A stretch of 64,000 nucleotides of DNA from Piper betle (GCA_033002965.1 JAURVB010012869.1:1-64000); one strand, 5' to 3'; positions 29,069 through 42,654 are shown, counted from the first letter of the stretch. Made by a program: numbers and translations. The notes: generated by a model not told the origin, from the letters alone.

Positions 29069-29290
29069 ATGGAGCTCCGAGGGAGAACAAAAATGGGGGA
29101 ACTTCGCTTCCAAGTGGCTACACTACGATCATGGAATGAGGAAGAAGAAGATGAAGGCATCCGACCCCATTGCCATCGCCAAATCGGTGAAGACGAACCC
29201 TATCACCTTCCCGGATCTGCAAAGTTCTCATCTTTACGTTGCCCAACATCGGGATTTGTCGGGCTTCCGATTGGTTTTGGATTGTTCTGA
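29069..29290 (+). promoter_or_regulatory. Candidate upstream ORF in the BLISTER leader
   Basis: A 73-codon ATG frame (begins MELRGRTKMGELRFQ, ends GFGLF) ends 113 bases before the main ATG at 29404 in the presumed leader. If the transcript starts upstream and is not spliced here, it would reduce main-frame initiation. Neither transcript start nor conservation is known. Confidence 0.3.
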
Positions 29291-29403
29291 TGATCCGCTG
29301 TTTTGTTAATTGGGGTTGAGTAGATCTTGGTGCGGAGGTGGATCGGGGGTTTTGCTTTGTGGTGTGCTGATTTGGGCGGAGTTGAGGTTTTTTCTTCTTT
29401 TGG

Positions 29404-32400
29404 ATGGCGAGCGTGGAGAAGGACCGCAAGCGGGGGCACCTCGAGGCCGGGAAGCGTCGGGTACGAGCTCCATGTTGTTGGTTTGGGGTGTTTAGGTTGT
29501 TGGATCCAGTTTTGATTTTTACGTCTGGTGTTTGTGGATTTTGCTTGTTTTGATTTGGTTTAGTTGTTGTTGTTGTTGTTCGAGTTCTTGCTAATTTTTG
29601 TGATTGATGGCATTATCTGTTAGAAAATAGGGTGAATTTTGCTTGTAGTGTTGTTCTGAAATTACTGAAATCAGAAAAAATGTTATTGTGGGTGAATTTT
29701 GCTTGTTTTTGATATCGTGTTGTTGTGGTGGGAATTCTTCTAATTCATGTGATTAATGCCATTATCTGTTAGAAAACATGTTATTGTGGGTGGATTTTAC
29801 TTGTTCTGACTTTGTAATATTGTTGTGGAACTAATGCTAATTCGTGCGATTCATAAGATTTATCCTTTCGAAAACATTTTCTTGTTGGATGAGTTTTGCT
29901 TGTTTTGATTTCGTTCATTATCGAGTTGACGATCCTGGTCGAGACATTATTTGTTTGAAAAACAAGTTGTCGTGGGTGAATTTCATCTATTCTGATCTCG
30001 TTCTTGGTTATAAAAATACTGCTAATTCATGCGATTGTTGGCATCATCTTTCAGAAAAATGAAAAATTAATTGTGGGTGCTTGTTGTAGTTGTTTTTAGT
30101 TGGCATCCGATTTGATGGAATGAAGCTGAATTTTGTTTTACTTTGCCTTGCATTTTAGTTGGAGGAGTTTCTGAAGAAGAAGGCGGAAGCAAAGGCAAAG
30201 AAGGCAGCGACAGGTGGCCAATCACAGTCTGATGGTATCAGCCAATATGATAAATTGTCGATGGAGGATGAGAAAAGAGATATGGGCTGTGCGGATGTTG
30301 TGAAGGACCTGGAACCACTGCCGTCCAACAATTTATCTAACTTCAGAAATACTAGTTTGTTACAAGATTCCTTAATCACTGCCATAGATTTTCATAATGC
30401 TGGCTTGTCCAACCTATACAATGACAGTAATCATTTATCGTCTTATGCTGACCATGGTGGGGATTTGGTTGGACAGCATCCGTCAGAGTCAAAAGAAGTC
30501 TTATCCACTGATAGATTAGAAAATGGTTATTATGATGGGTATGGAGGATGTGAATATTAGGGAAGTGATTAAAAATACTGTCAATGATACCCAAGAATGC
30601 ACTGGATATTAAATCAAAGTTTCCATCTGATCTGATGCGGGGGTATGCAGACTTAGCAGAAAATAGTTGTAATCCTGGCTCGTATTCTCTCCTTGATCAA
30701 CGGCTTCAAGAAATTGGAAATTCTTCATTAGATTCTCTAAAACAGGATTATGATTCCTCGGCGCACTTTGCTGCAGGTTCCCATGATAAGTATTCCAATG
30801 GAATTTCACATCTTGATGTGGATAATGCTAGTCACCTAGTAGATAAAGCCACAACTGGTAAATTTATTTAATTTGCATTTAAATTTAGAAGTGAATTTTT
30901 TATGGTTTCATGAGATGTTTTGACTTGTTTTCTTGACAGATATGTCGCGGTTAGCTTCAAACTCAGCAGATGGTGTCATTACGTTTGCTGATCAACATGT
31001 TGTTGGTGAAGCAAATAGAAATTAGTGCGAGTGGTTGGTTATCCGATGCAAGAAAAAAGAAGCAAAGCAGTGATTCTGATTATCAGTCTAACCTGGAAAG
31101 TGCACTCTGGAGAAATTCTAGAAGTTTCTTTTCTGATTCTAAGGTGAATGCCAGAAGCTCATTTATGCAAGGCACAACTCTTGCATCAGAAATTGAAGCC
31201 CGCCGTTCTCATCCATCTTTCCTTAACTCAAATAATGTACCCATTCCATCATTGCAATTTGGCTTGTATCATGAAACTGAAAAAGATGACAGATTGTCTA
31301 GTATAGAAAATTCAAAGATCTACAATGGTAATTTTCCTTCTTTAGCTTCTGCAAAGCTAGAGAATGGCATTGTTGAATCTTTTCAAGATAATCTAAATGC
31401 AGAGGAAATACAAATGAATACATTCAGCTCTATTAGGGACGATAATTTTCCGTTAAAATTTGATCTTCCTGTTGCAAACAAAGATGAAGACTTTGCAGCC
31501 CTGGAGCAGGTGCAGACTTTTTGTATGCAAGTCCTTTGTAGTGATTTATTTGGTTGATAGCATTGAACACCAATACTATTAATTCTGCTTTTTACATTGG
31601 GAAGATGCAACTGACATAAGATGGCCAACTTTTAACTTGAAAATTTGCTTTTATGGTTCTGCAAAGCTTTATGAGCTAGATTTAGCTATTTTGGCTGAAC
31701 TGAGTACTCAGTACACTTTTATATTAGAAAATGCTTACATGGAGGACGGGAAATGGGTTTCAAAGTGGTATTTGGACAGTTTGTTTATGAGAAATCCGTG
31801 TTTGACTCTTAACCTGATTCTGATTTTGAAGGTGTGTCTGAAGTCTGGTGGAATGCCAATTTTAATATCAATTTTTTCTCAAATCTATTTCAAATCTTTG
31901 TTTAAACCAAAGGGCCTTCACTGAGAAATAGAAGTAGTCTAATCATAACCTTGGTTTGAGACAAATGCCTTCAATATTCTTGACACAAAATTAGAATTTA
32001 GTGATTGGCCTTGACCAAAACTTTTTAGACCTGACAGCCGTTACTAAAATTTAATATGGTAGAAGTTGAGGCTGCTTGGCTTCAGATCTGTATTGAACTG
32101 ATTGAAAAGTCATATTGTTATTTTTCTGTTCTATATTCAAGTTTTATTTAATTTTGTTTTGCAGCATATTGAAGATTTGACTCAAGAAAAGTTCTCTCTA
32201 CAGAGAGCACTTGAATCATCACGTGCTTTAGCTGAGTCACTAGCTGCCGAGAGCTCATCTCTTACTGATAGCTTTAATCAGCAGGTACAATGTTAAGGAT
32301 AATAATTAGGCTGGATTAGTCATTATTTCTGATCTCCATATCTTGATATGATTACATTCTAAGAAATATATATAAAAAAATCAAAGTTTTGTGTTCTATT

Positions 32401-35400
32401 TTTCATTTTCTCTACAAATGTAATTATATTATCACTTTTGGTTACTATCAGGGGACAGTCGTCAACGAACTTAAATCCAATATGGAAAAGTTGCATGAGG
32501 AGATTAAATCTCATCTGGTATGTCCTTTTCTTTGAATTCTAATAGTTATTTATGATTCTTTAGTGTGAGACGTAGTGATGATGACCATCTTATTTTTGAC
32601 ATAGTAATTTTATCTTTTTGGCTACAAAAACTATAGATGCCACCTTAACCTCTAAATGCTTATCACAACTTTTTCAAACTTTATATTTGTGTAGAAATTC
32701 TGTCACGAGCTCTGGGTTGATTTATCTTCCTTTGGTCACAGGCTGCAATCGAGGATTTGAAAATGGAGTATGCAAATGCACAATTAGAATGTAATGCTGC
32801 TGATGAGAGGGCTAAGATACTGGCTTCTGAGGTTATTAGCCTAGAAGAAAAGGTACTTAGTTCATGCAGTAGTGCAATAGTGTTCTTACTTTTTTTCCTT
32901 TGATGAATTTACTTGTTTTAACTTTTGGGTTTGCAACTGCAATTTTGCAATTTTTTGTGAAATTTGCATAATTTTTTCTTCAGCTTGGTATATAAGTAAT
33001 TCAATTTGGTTCATGGAACATGAGAAATTTGTTGTCTTGTGTGGGATTAATTGTTTTTACATTGGAGAGAACAGATTAAGTAAATGTATTGTGGTATTGT
33101 TGGTTTCCTTTCAGTGGAACTGATGCTTGACTTTCGTCAGACTATTATATTGCACTCTTCTATTTGGAAAACCGATAAAAAGGGCTGGAGATCTTGTTAT
33201 TTTTCAGTTTTTATGAAGAACCTGAAGGCCTAGTTTTGGAGTTTTTTGTGGGCAATACAACCTGTATATGATTGACTTATGTTTTTTCTAAAAAATGTTC
33301 TGTTTTCTTTTCTTAACTGAAGTGTAATTAGTTATATTTCTTCTGTAGAAATGACACATTTTCAAATGATGGATGTTCATTAGCTTTGTTTTCTTTAATT
33401 TTAGGCCCTTAGGTTGAGATCAAATGAGCTTAAGTTGGAGAGAAAGATGGAGAATGCAAGTGCTGAAGTTGGCTCATTCAAGTATGCTGTTTGGCTCTTT
33501 GGTTTGTTTATTGTGATCCTCATGCAATCCTTGAAAAAAAAATTGAATCTATTTTGGGTTCCGAACACTTTATTTATTTCACCCCTCTGCCTGAAATTGG
33601 ACGATGCTGTTTAGGAAAGATTGGATGTAACAAACAGAAAATAAAGATTAAGGGACCTGCATGGAAGAAGTAGTGGGAAGGGTTGATCTAATCATCAATG
33701 AATATAATTGGATGGTGGTATCTCTTGTTGGGAATAGAGATGTGCTGTCCTAAAAGTTAAGGTGGTGTTTGATGGAAATGTAACTCTGAGAAGCAGACTA
33801 TGATTGAGTTAAAAGGACTTTCTGGCAAAAAAAGGGAGAAATTCAAGTGGAAATCAAGACATAGCCAAAGGATGCCGACATATATTCATGAACAAGCAAT
33901 AACCCTGTTAAAATAGTTGAAGGCGTGCTATTATAGACCTAATCTTAGGAAACTTGGTCCAAATGAAATTCCTAATGGCAACATAATAAATATGACAAAA
34001 TTTACTACCAGTTCTCAGGGGAAAAATTTCAAAAACATGTATGACCTTAAACCAAATTGCTACTGCATCAGTGTGTTGGATGGCGAAAGAGACTTATATT
34101 CAGTTGGTTTATGCTCAATAAATTGGCTGGGATGCTGTTCGCCCACTTCAGGAGGATGATAAAGCTAATTATGAAAAATATGTGCTTCATTTTGATGGTT
34201 TTGAAAGCAGAAGATGGAGGTTAGAAAATTTTTATGAAGGTGTTGGAAGATTATATTGATTATTTGATCTAAATATGAATATTGTTGTTGATTCCAATTA
34301 TTTGGGAACCGTTGAACAAAGATGATGATGACAAATTCAATCTGTAGTAAAACTTAACTTTTCTTCTTCAACACAGGCGAAAAGTGTCTAATCTTGAGAA
34401 AGAGCGTAGTGAGCTGCTGGCCACAGTTGATGCATTACAAGAAGGCAAGTCTGTGTCACCATATATTTCTCTTTTCCCATCTTTTGCTCTTGGGTTGTAA
34501 ATTTATTTTTATTTTTGGCTTAAACAGAGAAGAAGTTGTTGCATTACAAGATACAGAATGCTTCTTCTAGAGAAGCTGTTGTTGACAAGAGCAAATCTTC
34601 TATTGTTACAAAAGACATTTCAACGTCTACGGCGGACTTAGGTATGTTTGCTGGAGGACCTATCTTTTGGTGCCTGATAATATCTCCTTTTACTGGTGAA
34701 TGCTGGTATAATGCGTATATCTCCTGCATTTTTAAGTAATGGTCTGTTTGCTTGGCATGAAAATAGTGTAAATGATATGAAAATTTTTAAATAGTCAACC
34801 TAACCCAAAGTAGATTTATTTAATATATTATATATATAAAGTAATATTAAGTAAATCATTTTGTACCTAAATTAAATATGGTTATATCTAAGTAGGAACA
34901 TAAAATAACAGTTATTACTTGTAAGTTTGGTCACCCATGTGTTCTCTTATTTGCAATTAATTTTCCTCCTTTTCTTATCTCGAGAGAGATAAAAACAGTT
35001 CTTATCTCAAGAGATAAGAAAAAGGGGAATTTTTTGTATATGGAAGAGCACCTGGGTGCCCACTGATGATGATTATGATTAATTTCAATGCAAAATACAA
35101 TGAGGATATATTAGTTTTCTTAGAAATATATTACCAATAGTCCAATATATTACTTTTAGTGAGGTTGATGTCTTATGGTAATAGAAATGAATTGGTGTCT
35201 CGGTATACATTCATTCAGTAATGATTATGAGTTGCAATTAGTTTTCAATAGACAATTGGAAGTTTTAGTTGTACTCCTATTATTTACATTAGATGCCTTA
35301 ATGCCTTATATAATCTTATGCACCACAAAAGTGAAATGATGCGTGGGCATAAAAGGAAATGTTATTATTGAGAGAGTCTGATAAAATTTTAAGAAATGTT

Positions 35401-36843
35401 TGATTTTGTTTTTGTTTCTTACTTTAGTTAACTTCAGAGTCTTATTATTTGTTAGGTTTTATTAGGATCTTTGCCTTGTTTTAGTCACATCGAGAAGGTA
35501 CTTCATACTTTTAGTGGTCTTATATATGGCTTTAAGCCTTAATTCTAGTGCGGATTTGATGAATTGGATAGAGTTTTAAATTTACTTGAACAAACAGAAG
35601 TATGAATTTGTTTATAATCAAAAGAAGGGTTAGTCTATAAATTATACCTAAAAATCTTTTTTAAATCAAAAGCCACTACTTTTCGCATCGAAAGTGGAGT
35701 TAAATGCAGTGAGATGGTCTACTTTTTGTTGCTAAGATAATGGTTGTGGCAGCATCTGTAATATAGAGGACTTTGCAAACATTAAATGCTGTTCACTTTT
35801 ATTTTACGGCAAAATCTTTGCTAAGATTTTTGTGATATCATGGGTAAATATTTAAAATTTATTTGGTGATAATTTGTGAAATTTTCTCAGATGTTGAAAT
35901 TCCAAATCAGATGTCCAACAATTTAGATCCATCATTTCTCCCGGTCAACAATGCTGGGGTATCTTCTGTCCAGTCTGTCAGTAATTCCAGTGTACCTCTT
36001 TTGCCTGAAAGTGCTGAATCTCACCTCGCAGATGCTTCGTCTAGTATTTCCCCTGATCAGCTGAGAACAATTAATAATATAGGTTCTTTGTTATCTGAGG
36101 TGGATTTCCATTTCCATGTTTTTTTCTTAATTTTTCTTGTTAGTGGTTTCTATTTATCTGTGTCAGTGAGAACTTGAATTTTTTACTTGTTTGCAGCTTG
36201 CATTAGAGAAGGAAGAATTGTTGAGAGCCTTGACTTTAGAATCATCTAAATGCTCTGAGTATAAGGTGAGTACTAGACAGTAAGTTTTATGGTAACACTT
36301 ATCAGACTTCTGAATCATTGAGGCAGAGTGCATTATTTAGTATGTTTACCGTATTTAAGTGTCACAGCTTTCAGCAGCTGGAATGAACGAAAATATTATG
36401 TTCCCTGTTTAATCTCTTCTTTTTCTTAAAAAAAAAGGTTTTACTCTGATTCTAATTGATCATATGATGGTTGTGAAGGACTTGAACAAGGATTTATCTC
36501 AGAAGCTGGAGGTTCAAACGCAAAGGTTAGAGCTTTTGACTGCTCAAAATATGGCAAGTGCGAACATCCTTGCGAAGTCGGCCGACTTTAACGGTTTGCA
36601 AGATGAATCGCCTTACCCAGATGAGGGGGATGAGGTACCAAGGATTCACAGCTTAATTTTTTATTAGTTCATACATTGAACACATCTGTTCTTGTTGTGG
36701 GGGAAACAACTAGTATTTAATTTTCTCAAAAATGATGTACATCTCTTCTGTTCTTCAATTAGGTGGTGGAACGGGTACTGGGATGGATAATGAAATTGTT
36801 TCCAGGAGGACCAGCAAAGCGTCGAACAAGCAAACTCCTGTGA
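29404..36843 (+). CDS. BLI: BLISTER-like protein (Polycomb-associated coiled-coil protein), frames broken in N-terminal half
   Basis: In Arabidopsis BLISTER interacts with the PRC2 methyltransferase CURLY LEAF and is linked to epidermal development and stress responses. Evidence here: N-terminus MASVEKDRKRGHLEAGKRR joined to LEEFLKKKAEAKAKKAA, coiled-coil exons such as HIEDLTQEKFSLQRALESSR and YANAQLECNAADERAKILAS, and the signature C-terminus GWIMKLFPGGPAKRRTSKLL. Exons: 29404-29460, 30159-30857, 30940-31509, 32165-32284, 32452-32517, 32742-32852, 33405-33481, 34377-34444, 34528-34641, 35891-36099, 36197-36265, 36479-36634, 36763-36843. All exons from 32165 onward are in phase. The intron at 34445-34527 is GC-AG. 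In the two large N-terminal exons the frame breaks: TAG at 30558 with a frame change (probably two shifts) between about 30513 and 30610, and TAG at 31023 with a further shift. This could be a damaged gene or assembly indels; intact downstream splicing argues for a functional locus. Confidence 0.85.
34445..34527 (+). other. GC-AG intron in the BLISTER-like gene
   Basis: The exon ends CAAGAAG and the intron begins GCAAGTCTGT, the strong consensus of the minor GC-AG class (AG|GCAAGT). It ends AAACAG. Joining 34444 to 34528 gives the family sequence ALQEEKKLL, which no nearby GT donor does. Confidence 0.85.
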
Positions 36844-37974
36844 CCTCTTCTTCTAATGGTGACGACTCGTACGTGGATACACCGTTATTTTTTTGTTCCA
36901 TTATGGTAATGGAGTGAGATGCAATTTGTATATTGTGAAGCGGGAAAGGTAGTTAATTCTTTACTAGCAGAATTTAAGATTGGGTGATCGATGAAGATGG
37001 ATAGAAGTGCAATGAGGCTCCTCTAGGGCATTGTTGTCATCCTCGTCTGTGAAAGCTCTTGATTCTTGGTTGCAGAAGAATAGGACACACAATATGAATG
37101 GGAGCTGTATGGTGTAGAGTTCACACTTGATATGTTTGTAATTTTTTGATTTGTATTTCTCTTTTGTTTTCACAGGAGGGCATATAAATTTGGAAAGATG
37201 AATGGAGGTGCTCAGCTGGTTTAGTAAATTTCAATCAGCTCGGCTTTCTCTGTACATCAGCTATGGCCTGAAAATAGGGCCAAGTGTGTGTATACTACGG
37301 ACTATATTGTTATTTACGGGGGTAACAGATAACATGAGGGCATTTCTCTGTTGTTTTCTTTTCTTGAAACCGAATTTTGGTGTTACAGAACAGATACATC
37401 AAGAATTTATGATGCAAATAGTTAGCCATTTCTTGAATGACTTTGAATCATTTATATGTGGTTTTGCTCACAAGCTTTGTTCATGATGGAAATTTTCTTC
37501 ATTGTGGTCTCTCTTTCTCCTTTTTCTTTTAAAAAATATGAACTGTTATACTGGCTTGATGCTTGTATATCTGGCATTTCATCTTTCTAAATTAGAATTT
37601 AAGATGTAGGCTTGTCCCTAGTTTTGAGCTTTATTAAGGTGAGCTATTGCTCTCATAGCTTACATCAACTAGCTACAGTTCTTATTAAAAAAATTAAAAA
37701 TAAAAAAACTATAGCTCATATTTGGAGTACAATTGAGGGTCCCACAAATGATGATTCTGTCACCTAGAAATAAACAATTAAAGTATCTATAAATTATTAA
37801 TCAATTTAACATTTTTAACTTACATATAAATCGTTAAAGTAAATTTGATAGATCATTTGTACTTATTATCTTTTCTTTAAGGCTCATTGAAGTCTATTAA
37901 TCAAGACAAAATTTTAATTTTTGAAAGAATCAAGACAAAACATTTAAGTTTATCCTATTTATGTTTTCCCCTTC

Positions 37975-38009
<35 letters not shown>

Positions 38010-39995
38010 ATCCTATTAGACAGAAACCCACAAAAATTGCTGTGTTAATTGCGGTGTTTCAAAGGAGATTAAGCAAAAGGTCAACTTATTCTGAGGTTCT
38101 TGGCCTTTTTGGTTACACTTCAATCTTAGAAAAATACACAGATCATTGACAACATTACAATTCCACAAGGCCTTGTTGCTGATCAAATGTTTTTTATTTC
38201 TTAAAGAAAAAGTAGGACATGCTCTTATGTCTGCCCTCCAAAGTAGTTTAGAAAATAGTGAGCAAATTAGTGAAGCTAAGGGGGAGTGATTTTTTAAACA
38301 AGAAAAATAAAATAAAATCCCACACTTAGCTTCTTTATATTAGCTTTATTATTCATAACTTGGAAAAGATGAGGGTCCTATGTAGTTATTTCTTTTACAA
38401 GAGAAAAGAGAGCGTTTTTAAATGTGAAGTGATGGGCCAAGATCAGAAGAAGAATAAATTAAAGAAGGGATCCAAGGTCACCTACCATGTTTTACAATCA
38501 TGCCTTCAACTAAAATCTCCTTAAAAATTTTCCACCTTTTTTCTCCTTTTTTGCAATTAACATATCTATATCTACTCCTAATGTGCTTGCTAAATGAATT
38601 GGAATAAAAGGTATGGTGAGGTTTAGTACTTGTACTTGATCATGTATAAAACCATACTCAGCCTGCACTTGATCATAAAAATATCAAATTGACATATATT
38701 TGTGCTTTATTTTTACATTAATCATTTTGGGTCCAAAGTTGACATCCTGCCATTGTTTGTGAATGGGTGAAACTATCATTTTGTAAAACTCCTCAGAGCA
38801 AGTTTCACAAGGAGAAGTTTTGCCTCTTTTCATGACATGGGGATCACATATAATGCCAACAGTATAGATGCCTCAGAGTAGGTAAAACAAAGCAAACCTT
38901 GCTCTCCAATTGATCAGGTCAGTATGTGGTAAATGTTGAACAATGGCAAGCATGCTAGGGTGTGCTCAAAACAATGCTTTTGATGAACAAGAAAAGGATT
39001 GATGGTGCCTCCTACTTTGGTACCTAATTAGCTACACCTACCCACATCCCCAATTTGCTACTCATCTTCAAATTATGTTCATGGAGGATAGATTTTTAGC
39101 TACCCATGATATTTCTTAGCTTATAATGCATCATGTGACAAACATTCACTCTATTTGAAAATGAGCTCCTAATTAAGGGGCATAAAATTTTCTTGTGACA
39201 AACTAATGCATTATAACCATGAAAAAAACTCAATAACATTGGATAATCTAAGTCATTGCCATGCAACCATTGCTTGGAGAGATTCAAGTTCAAAATAGTT
39301 CTTGATGTTCATCATGTGTAGACATGGTTGTGCTGATTGTAGTCAAGAGAGTACAATAGGCTCAATCAATTCTATTTGGCCCACATTTTCAAACAAAAAA
39401 TTTGAAGGTGGTCGCATTGATGTTCATCATAAGTACCAGCGGTAGGTTTGGGACCAGGTTTGCATGGGAATTCATTTGGTCCCCTCAACCCGTTTATTTT
39501 TCTTTCCTGAAAGAACCAAAACCTAATTCCTCACCAATCAGAATCTCCTCCGCCGCACCTGAATTTTGATGCACAAATAAAATGATAAAATGATGCCCAA
39601 AACTGTTTTTTAAAAAAAGAATAAAAATTTAGTCACTGAAAATTTTGATGCACAATAGAAGATTTGATCTCATAATCAACTTTCAAGTTTCACTTTCATG
39701 TGTAAGAGTTTCTTACAACCATGAGCTGGTAGAACTGTACTAGGGAAAATATCACTACATTTCTCTTATCTATTGAATGATCACTCTGGTGACCACACAT
39801 GAATGGTGGGGAAGCATGAAGGTGGTCCTTCATAACTTTGGCCCCAACATAGGGTTGAATGAAGATGTCAGAAGGTTGTTGCATGAAACTAATGTTCCTG
39901 CCTAAAACTTCCTTTGTAATTGGTTATATTATGTATCATATTATCTTAAACTCAGTTACCTAACAAACTACTTACCAAGGTGATGAGAGCAGCGA
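36844..39995. other. BLISTER 3' flank and intergenic DNA
   Basis: The first ~500 bases probably include the BLISTER-like 3' untranslated region. Beyond that I see AT-rich DNA with a (TA)n run at 37978-38008 and no supported gene. At about 39442-39477 GGGACCA and TGGTCCC form a short inverted repeat with a ~20-base loop; too small to call a precursor RNA. Confidence 0.5.
37978..38008. repeat. (AT)n microsatellite
   Basis: Uninterrupted AT dinucleotide run of about 15 units. Confidence 0.95.
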
Positions 39996-40860
39996 TAGCA
40001 CGAATCGGCCAATTCCGTGCGGAATCGGCCGATTTAAATTGGATCAGCATCGCGCCGATCCGATTTCGGGGTTGAATCGGCCTCGAAATCGCCCAATTTC
40101 GGCCATTCCGATCGATTTAACTTGGAATCGGAATCGGCCGATTTAAATTAGAATCGGTTTTTTAGGAAATTATTAAAATACCTTAGGTATGATTTTTATT
40201 AAATTATTTTAAGCATGGGTAAAATGGTAATTTGGATTTTAAAAACCTAAAATTAAACCTGTCTCCCCCTGCTTCTGCCGTCGCACTCGCTCCGCCGCGT
40301 TTCCGCCGTCGCGCTCGCTCTGCTGCGCTTCCGCCGTCGCGCTCGCTTTGCCGCGCTTCCGCCGTCTGACCTTAGCTTCGTCCGACCACGCCACCGCAGC
40401 CCGATTCCGACCTCAGCTCCGCCCTCTGCCGCGCTTCTGCCGTCCGACGCTCCGTCCGATTCCGACCTCAGATCCACCCGATTCCGACCTCAGCTCCGCC
40501 CCTCCGCCGCGCTTCCACCGTCCGACGCTCTGCCCAACCTTCCGACCACGCCACTGCCGCCCGATTCCGAGGGTGGCATTCTCGTAATTAAAAGTTGACT
40601 CGAGTCTAACTTGAGTCAAAAATAATAATTAATTCTAAATAATTAAAAAAAATCTTAAAAAATATTTTAAAATATAATAAACTATAATATACAAAATAAT
40701 ATCAAAATAACATCAATACCTAATTTTAATATATTTATATTATGAACTGTGAAATTATTATATATGATCGATTAAATTAATTTGGACCGATTTAACTGAA
40801 CCGATTCCTGACCGATTCAGATCGTTTTCGATTCCGATTCCGACTAATTCTAATTCAGAT
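39996..40860 (+). mobile_element. AATCGG-rich non-autonomous DNA element (hAT-like)
   Basis: The left end begins TAGCACGAATCGG and the first 170 bases hold many copies of AATCGG/CCGATT. The right end holds the same motif in inverse orientation (CGATTCCGATTCCGAC). Between them lie an AT-rich segment, a GC-rich core (40265-40570) and the GTAATTAAAAGTTGACTCGAG block. The copy at 48851-50045 matches in reverse orientation and the fragment at 4622-5122 matches the right half. It encodes no transposase. Target duplication not established, so the superfamily is a guess from the subterminal repeats. Confidence 0.6.
40265..40570 (+). repeat. GC-rich core with short tandem repeats
   Basis: A 28-bp unit (CTCGCTCTGCTGCGCTTCCG followed by CCGTCGCG) is repeated about three times from 40288. 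Afterwards a longer unit with CCGATTCCGACCTCAG and CCGTCCGACGCTC recurs. The open frames on both strands here (40253-40477, 40348-40587) are by-products of these repeats. Confidence 0.75.
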
Positions 40861-42640
40861 TCATGATAAGAGTGCATTTCACAAGTCTTTTCTCATTAAA
40901 GGTGATGGCTATGGAGGTTTATCCAATGCATATGCCAACTACATGTATGATAATGCTCACAAACACTTTACATGTCCTTCACCTTCAATTCTCATCCTCC
41001 ATCATTTGAAACAGCTCATGAACCCCATTAAAATACCTCTTTGAGCATGACCTGGTCCTAATCACTAATTTCTGAAATCTTTAACAATTCATGAATACAA
41101 CTTCCATAAACTAAGTTCTTTCTTCCACTTGGTATTAGAAGGGTGTTAAAGACATAAATTTTAAACTCTAAATACTTTGGCAGCATTATATTTGCAATTT
41201 TAGCTTTTATGTTTGTAGGCTTACAACGTTAATTTCAGCAAATAGGGGTGTTAATTATATCATACATGGCTCTATCAATATTTATAATGCTCAAAAACAA
41301 ATTTTTACAAATGCCCAAGTTAGAGACTCTATTGGAAACAACAGTATCAATGGGCTTGCACTGCACTGCTAAAATTTTCACCACTTTTATCCATCTTAAT
41401 GCATTTTATTAGTCTAAAAAAAGTTGCTAAGTAAGCATGAATTGGGTCGTAAATTAATTCAATGAACCAATCAAATTCAAGGTGAGAGAAAATGAAAAAC
41501 AAGTTAGCATTACTCTGAGTTATAGCCTTGCATCCAAGTTGGATATTATAAATAGGTATACAATATAAATTATAATTATTTTCACATTAAAAACCTCTCT
41601 TGACTAGACCAACTGATTGGGCTTGTGTCATAAACTTTTATATATATATAAGTCCATGTAATTACTCACTTCTAAAAATGCTACCTTAGAAATTGAAAAA
41701 TTGAAAATTAACATTGTAAATCAAATCCCAGTTAAGAAATTACAGGACATGAAATAGAAAGATAGACTAATAAACAATTTGGAATCAACATCTGTCACAG
41801 TCCAATCTTGGTACCTACCATGTTTTATATTCAAGTTTGTTACACTCCAAGTACCTTCAAAATAATGTTCAAAATCTGGCTATTACCATGTGCTCTAACT
41901 TTTATGCCCTGAATGGCCCCCTCTTCAATGGATTAAAATTAAATAATTTGAGTACACCTTGCAAAACCCTACCATGTTTTTGTGGGCCAAAATTGAAATT
42001 TGCTCCTCATTAACATAAACAAGACAGTTGGATCATCTGTATTTATATAATAATAACATGGTGGCATTTCCTTTGGCTTCCTCATATTTAAGTCTGATGG
42101 ATGTTTTATCAATTGATCACAAAAGATCAAATTGGGCCATATATCAATCTAATGGATGTTATGGGTGATATGGTTTATCATGTCAAGAACATATAAATAT
42201 TGATGAAAAAATAGCTTATCTTTGCTAATTGCTCTTTTTGTCTTGCTTCTATTAATCATCAATATGCGGTAATCATAGGACTCACTTCTACATTTCACAA
42301 TTAATCAAATAATAATGCTGCACTTAATCTTTTTCTCGGACTCTTGGGTCATAGAATTAAACAGCGTTCATCATCAATTTTGTGTGTCTAACCTACTGAA
42401 TTTGACGCGAAAAAAAGCGAAGTTAAAACTAAAAATGTCAAAACGATGTTTTGAATCTATAATCTCGTAACATCATATGGATTGCATGGATTAAATTTTT
42501 GACTTAATTTATTTTTAATGCTTACTTGATGGTTGGACGTGAAATTTTCAAGTGCATGGCAATATAGTAGAAAAGTGGAAAAGCAGAGGCAAATGCTGAC
42601 AAGAGGTTATTATGCATCGTCTTCACAGATCACACCACGC
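40861..42640. other. Intergenic, AT-rich, no supported gene
   Basis: No open frame with recognisable content on either strand. It presumably contains distal promoter sequence of the receptor kinase gene downstream. Confidence 0.6.
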
Positions 42641-42654
42641 ATGCTCTGCAACCG

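Noticed and set aside
39442..39477. Small hairpin GGGACCA/TGGTCCC as a microRNA precursor
   Set aside because: Stem of only about seven pairs; no longer duplex and no similarity to plant microRNA sequences I know.
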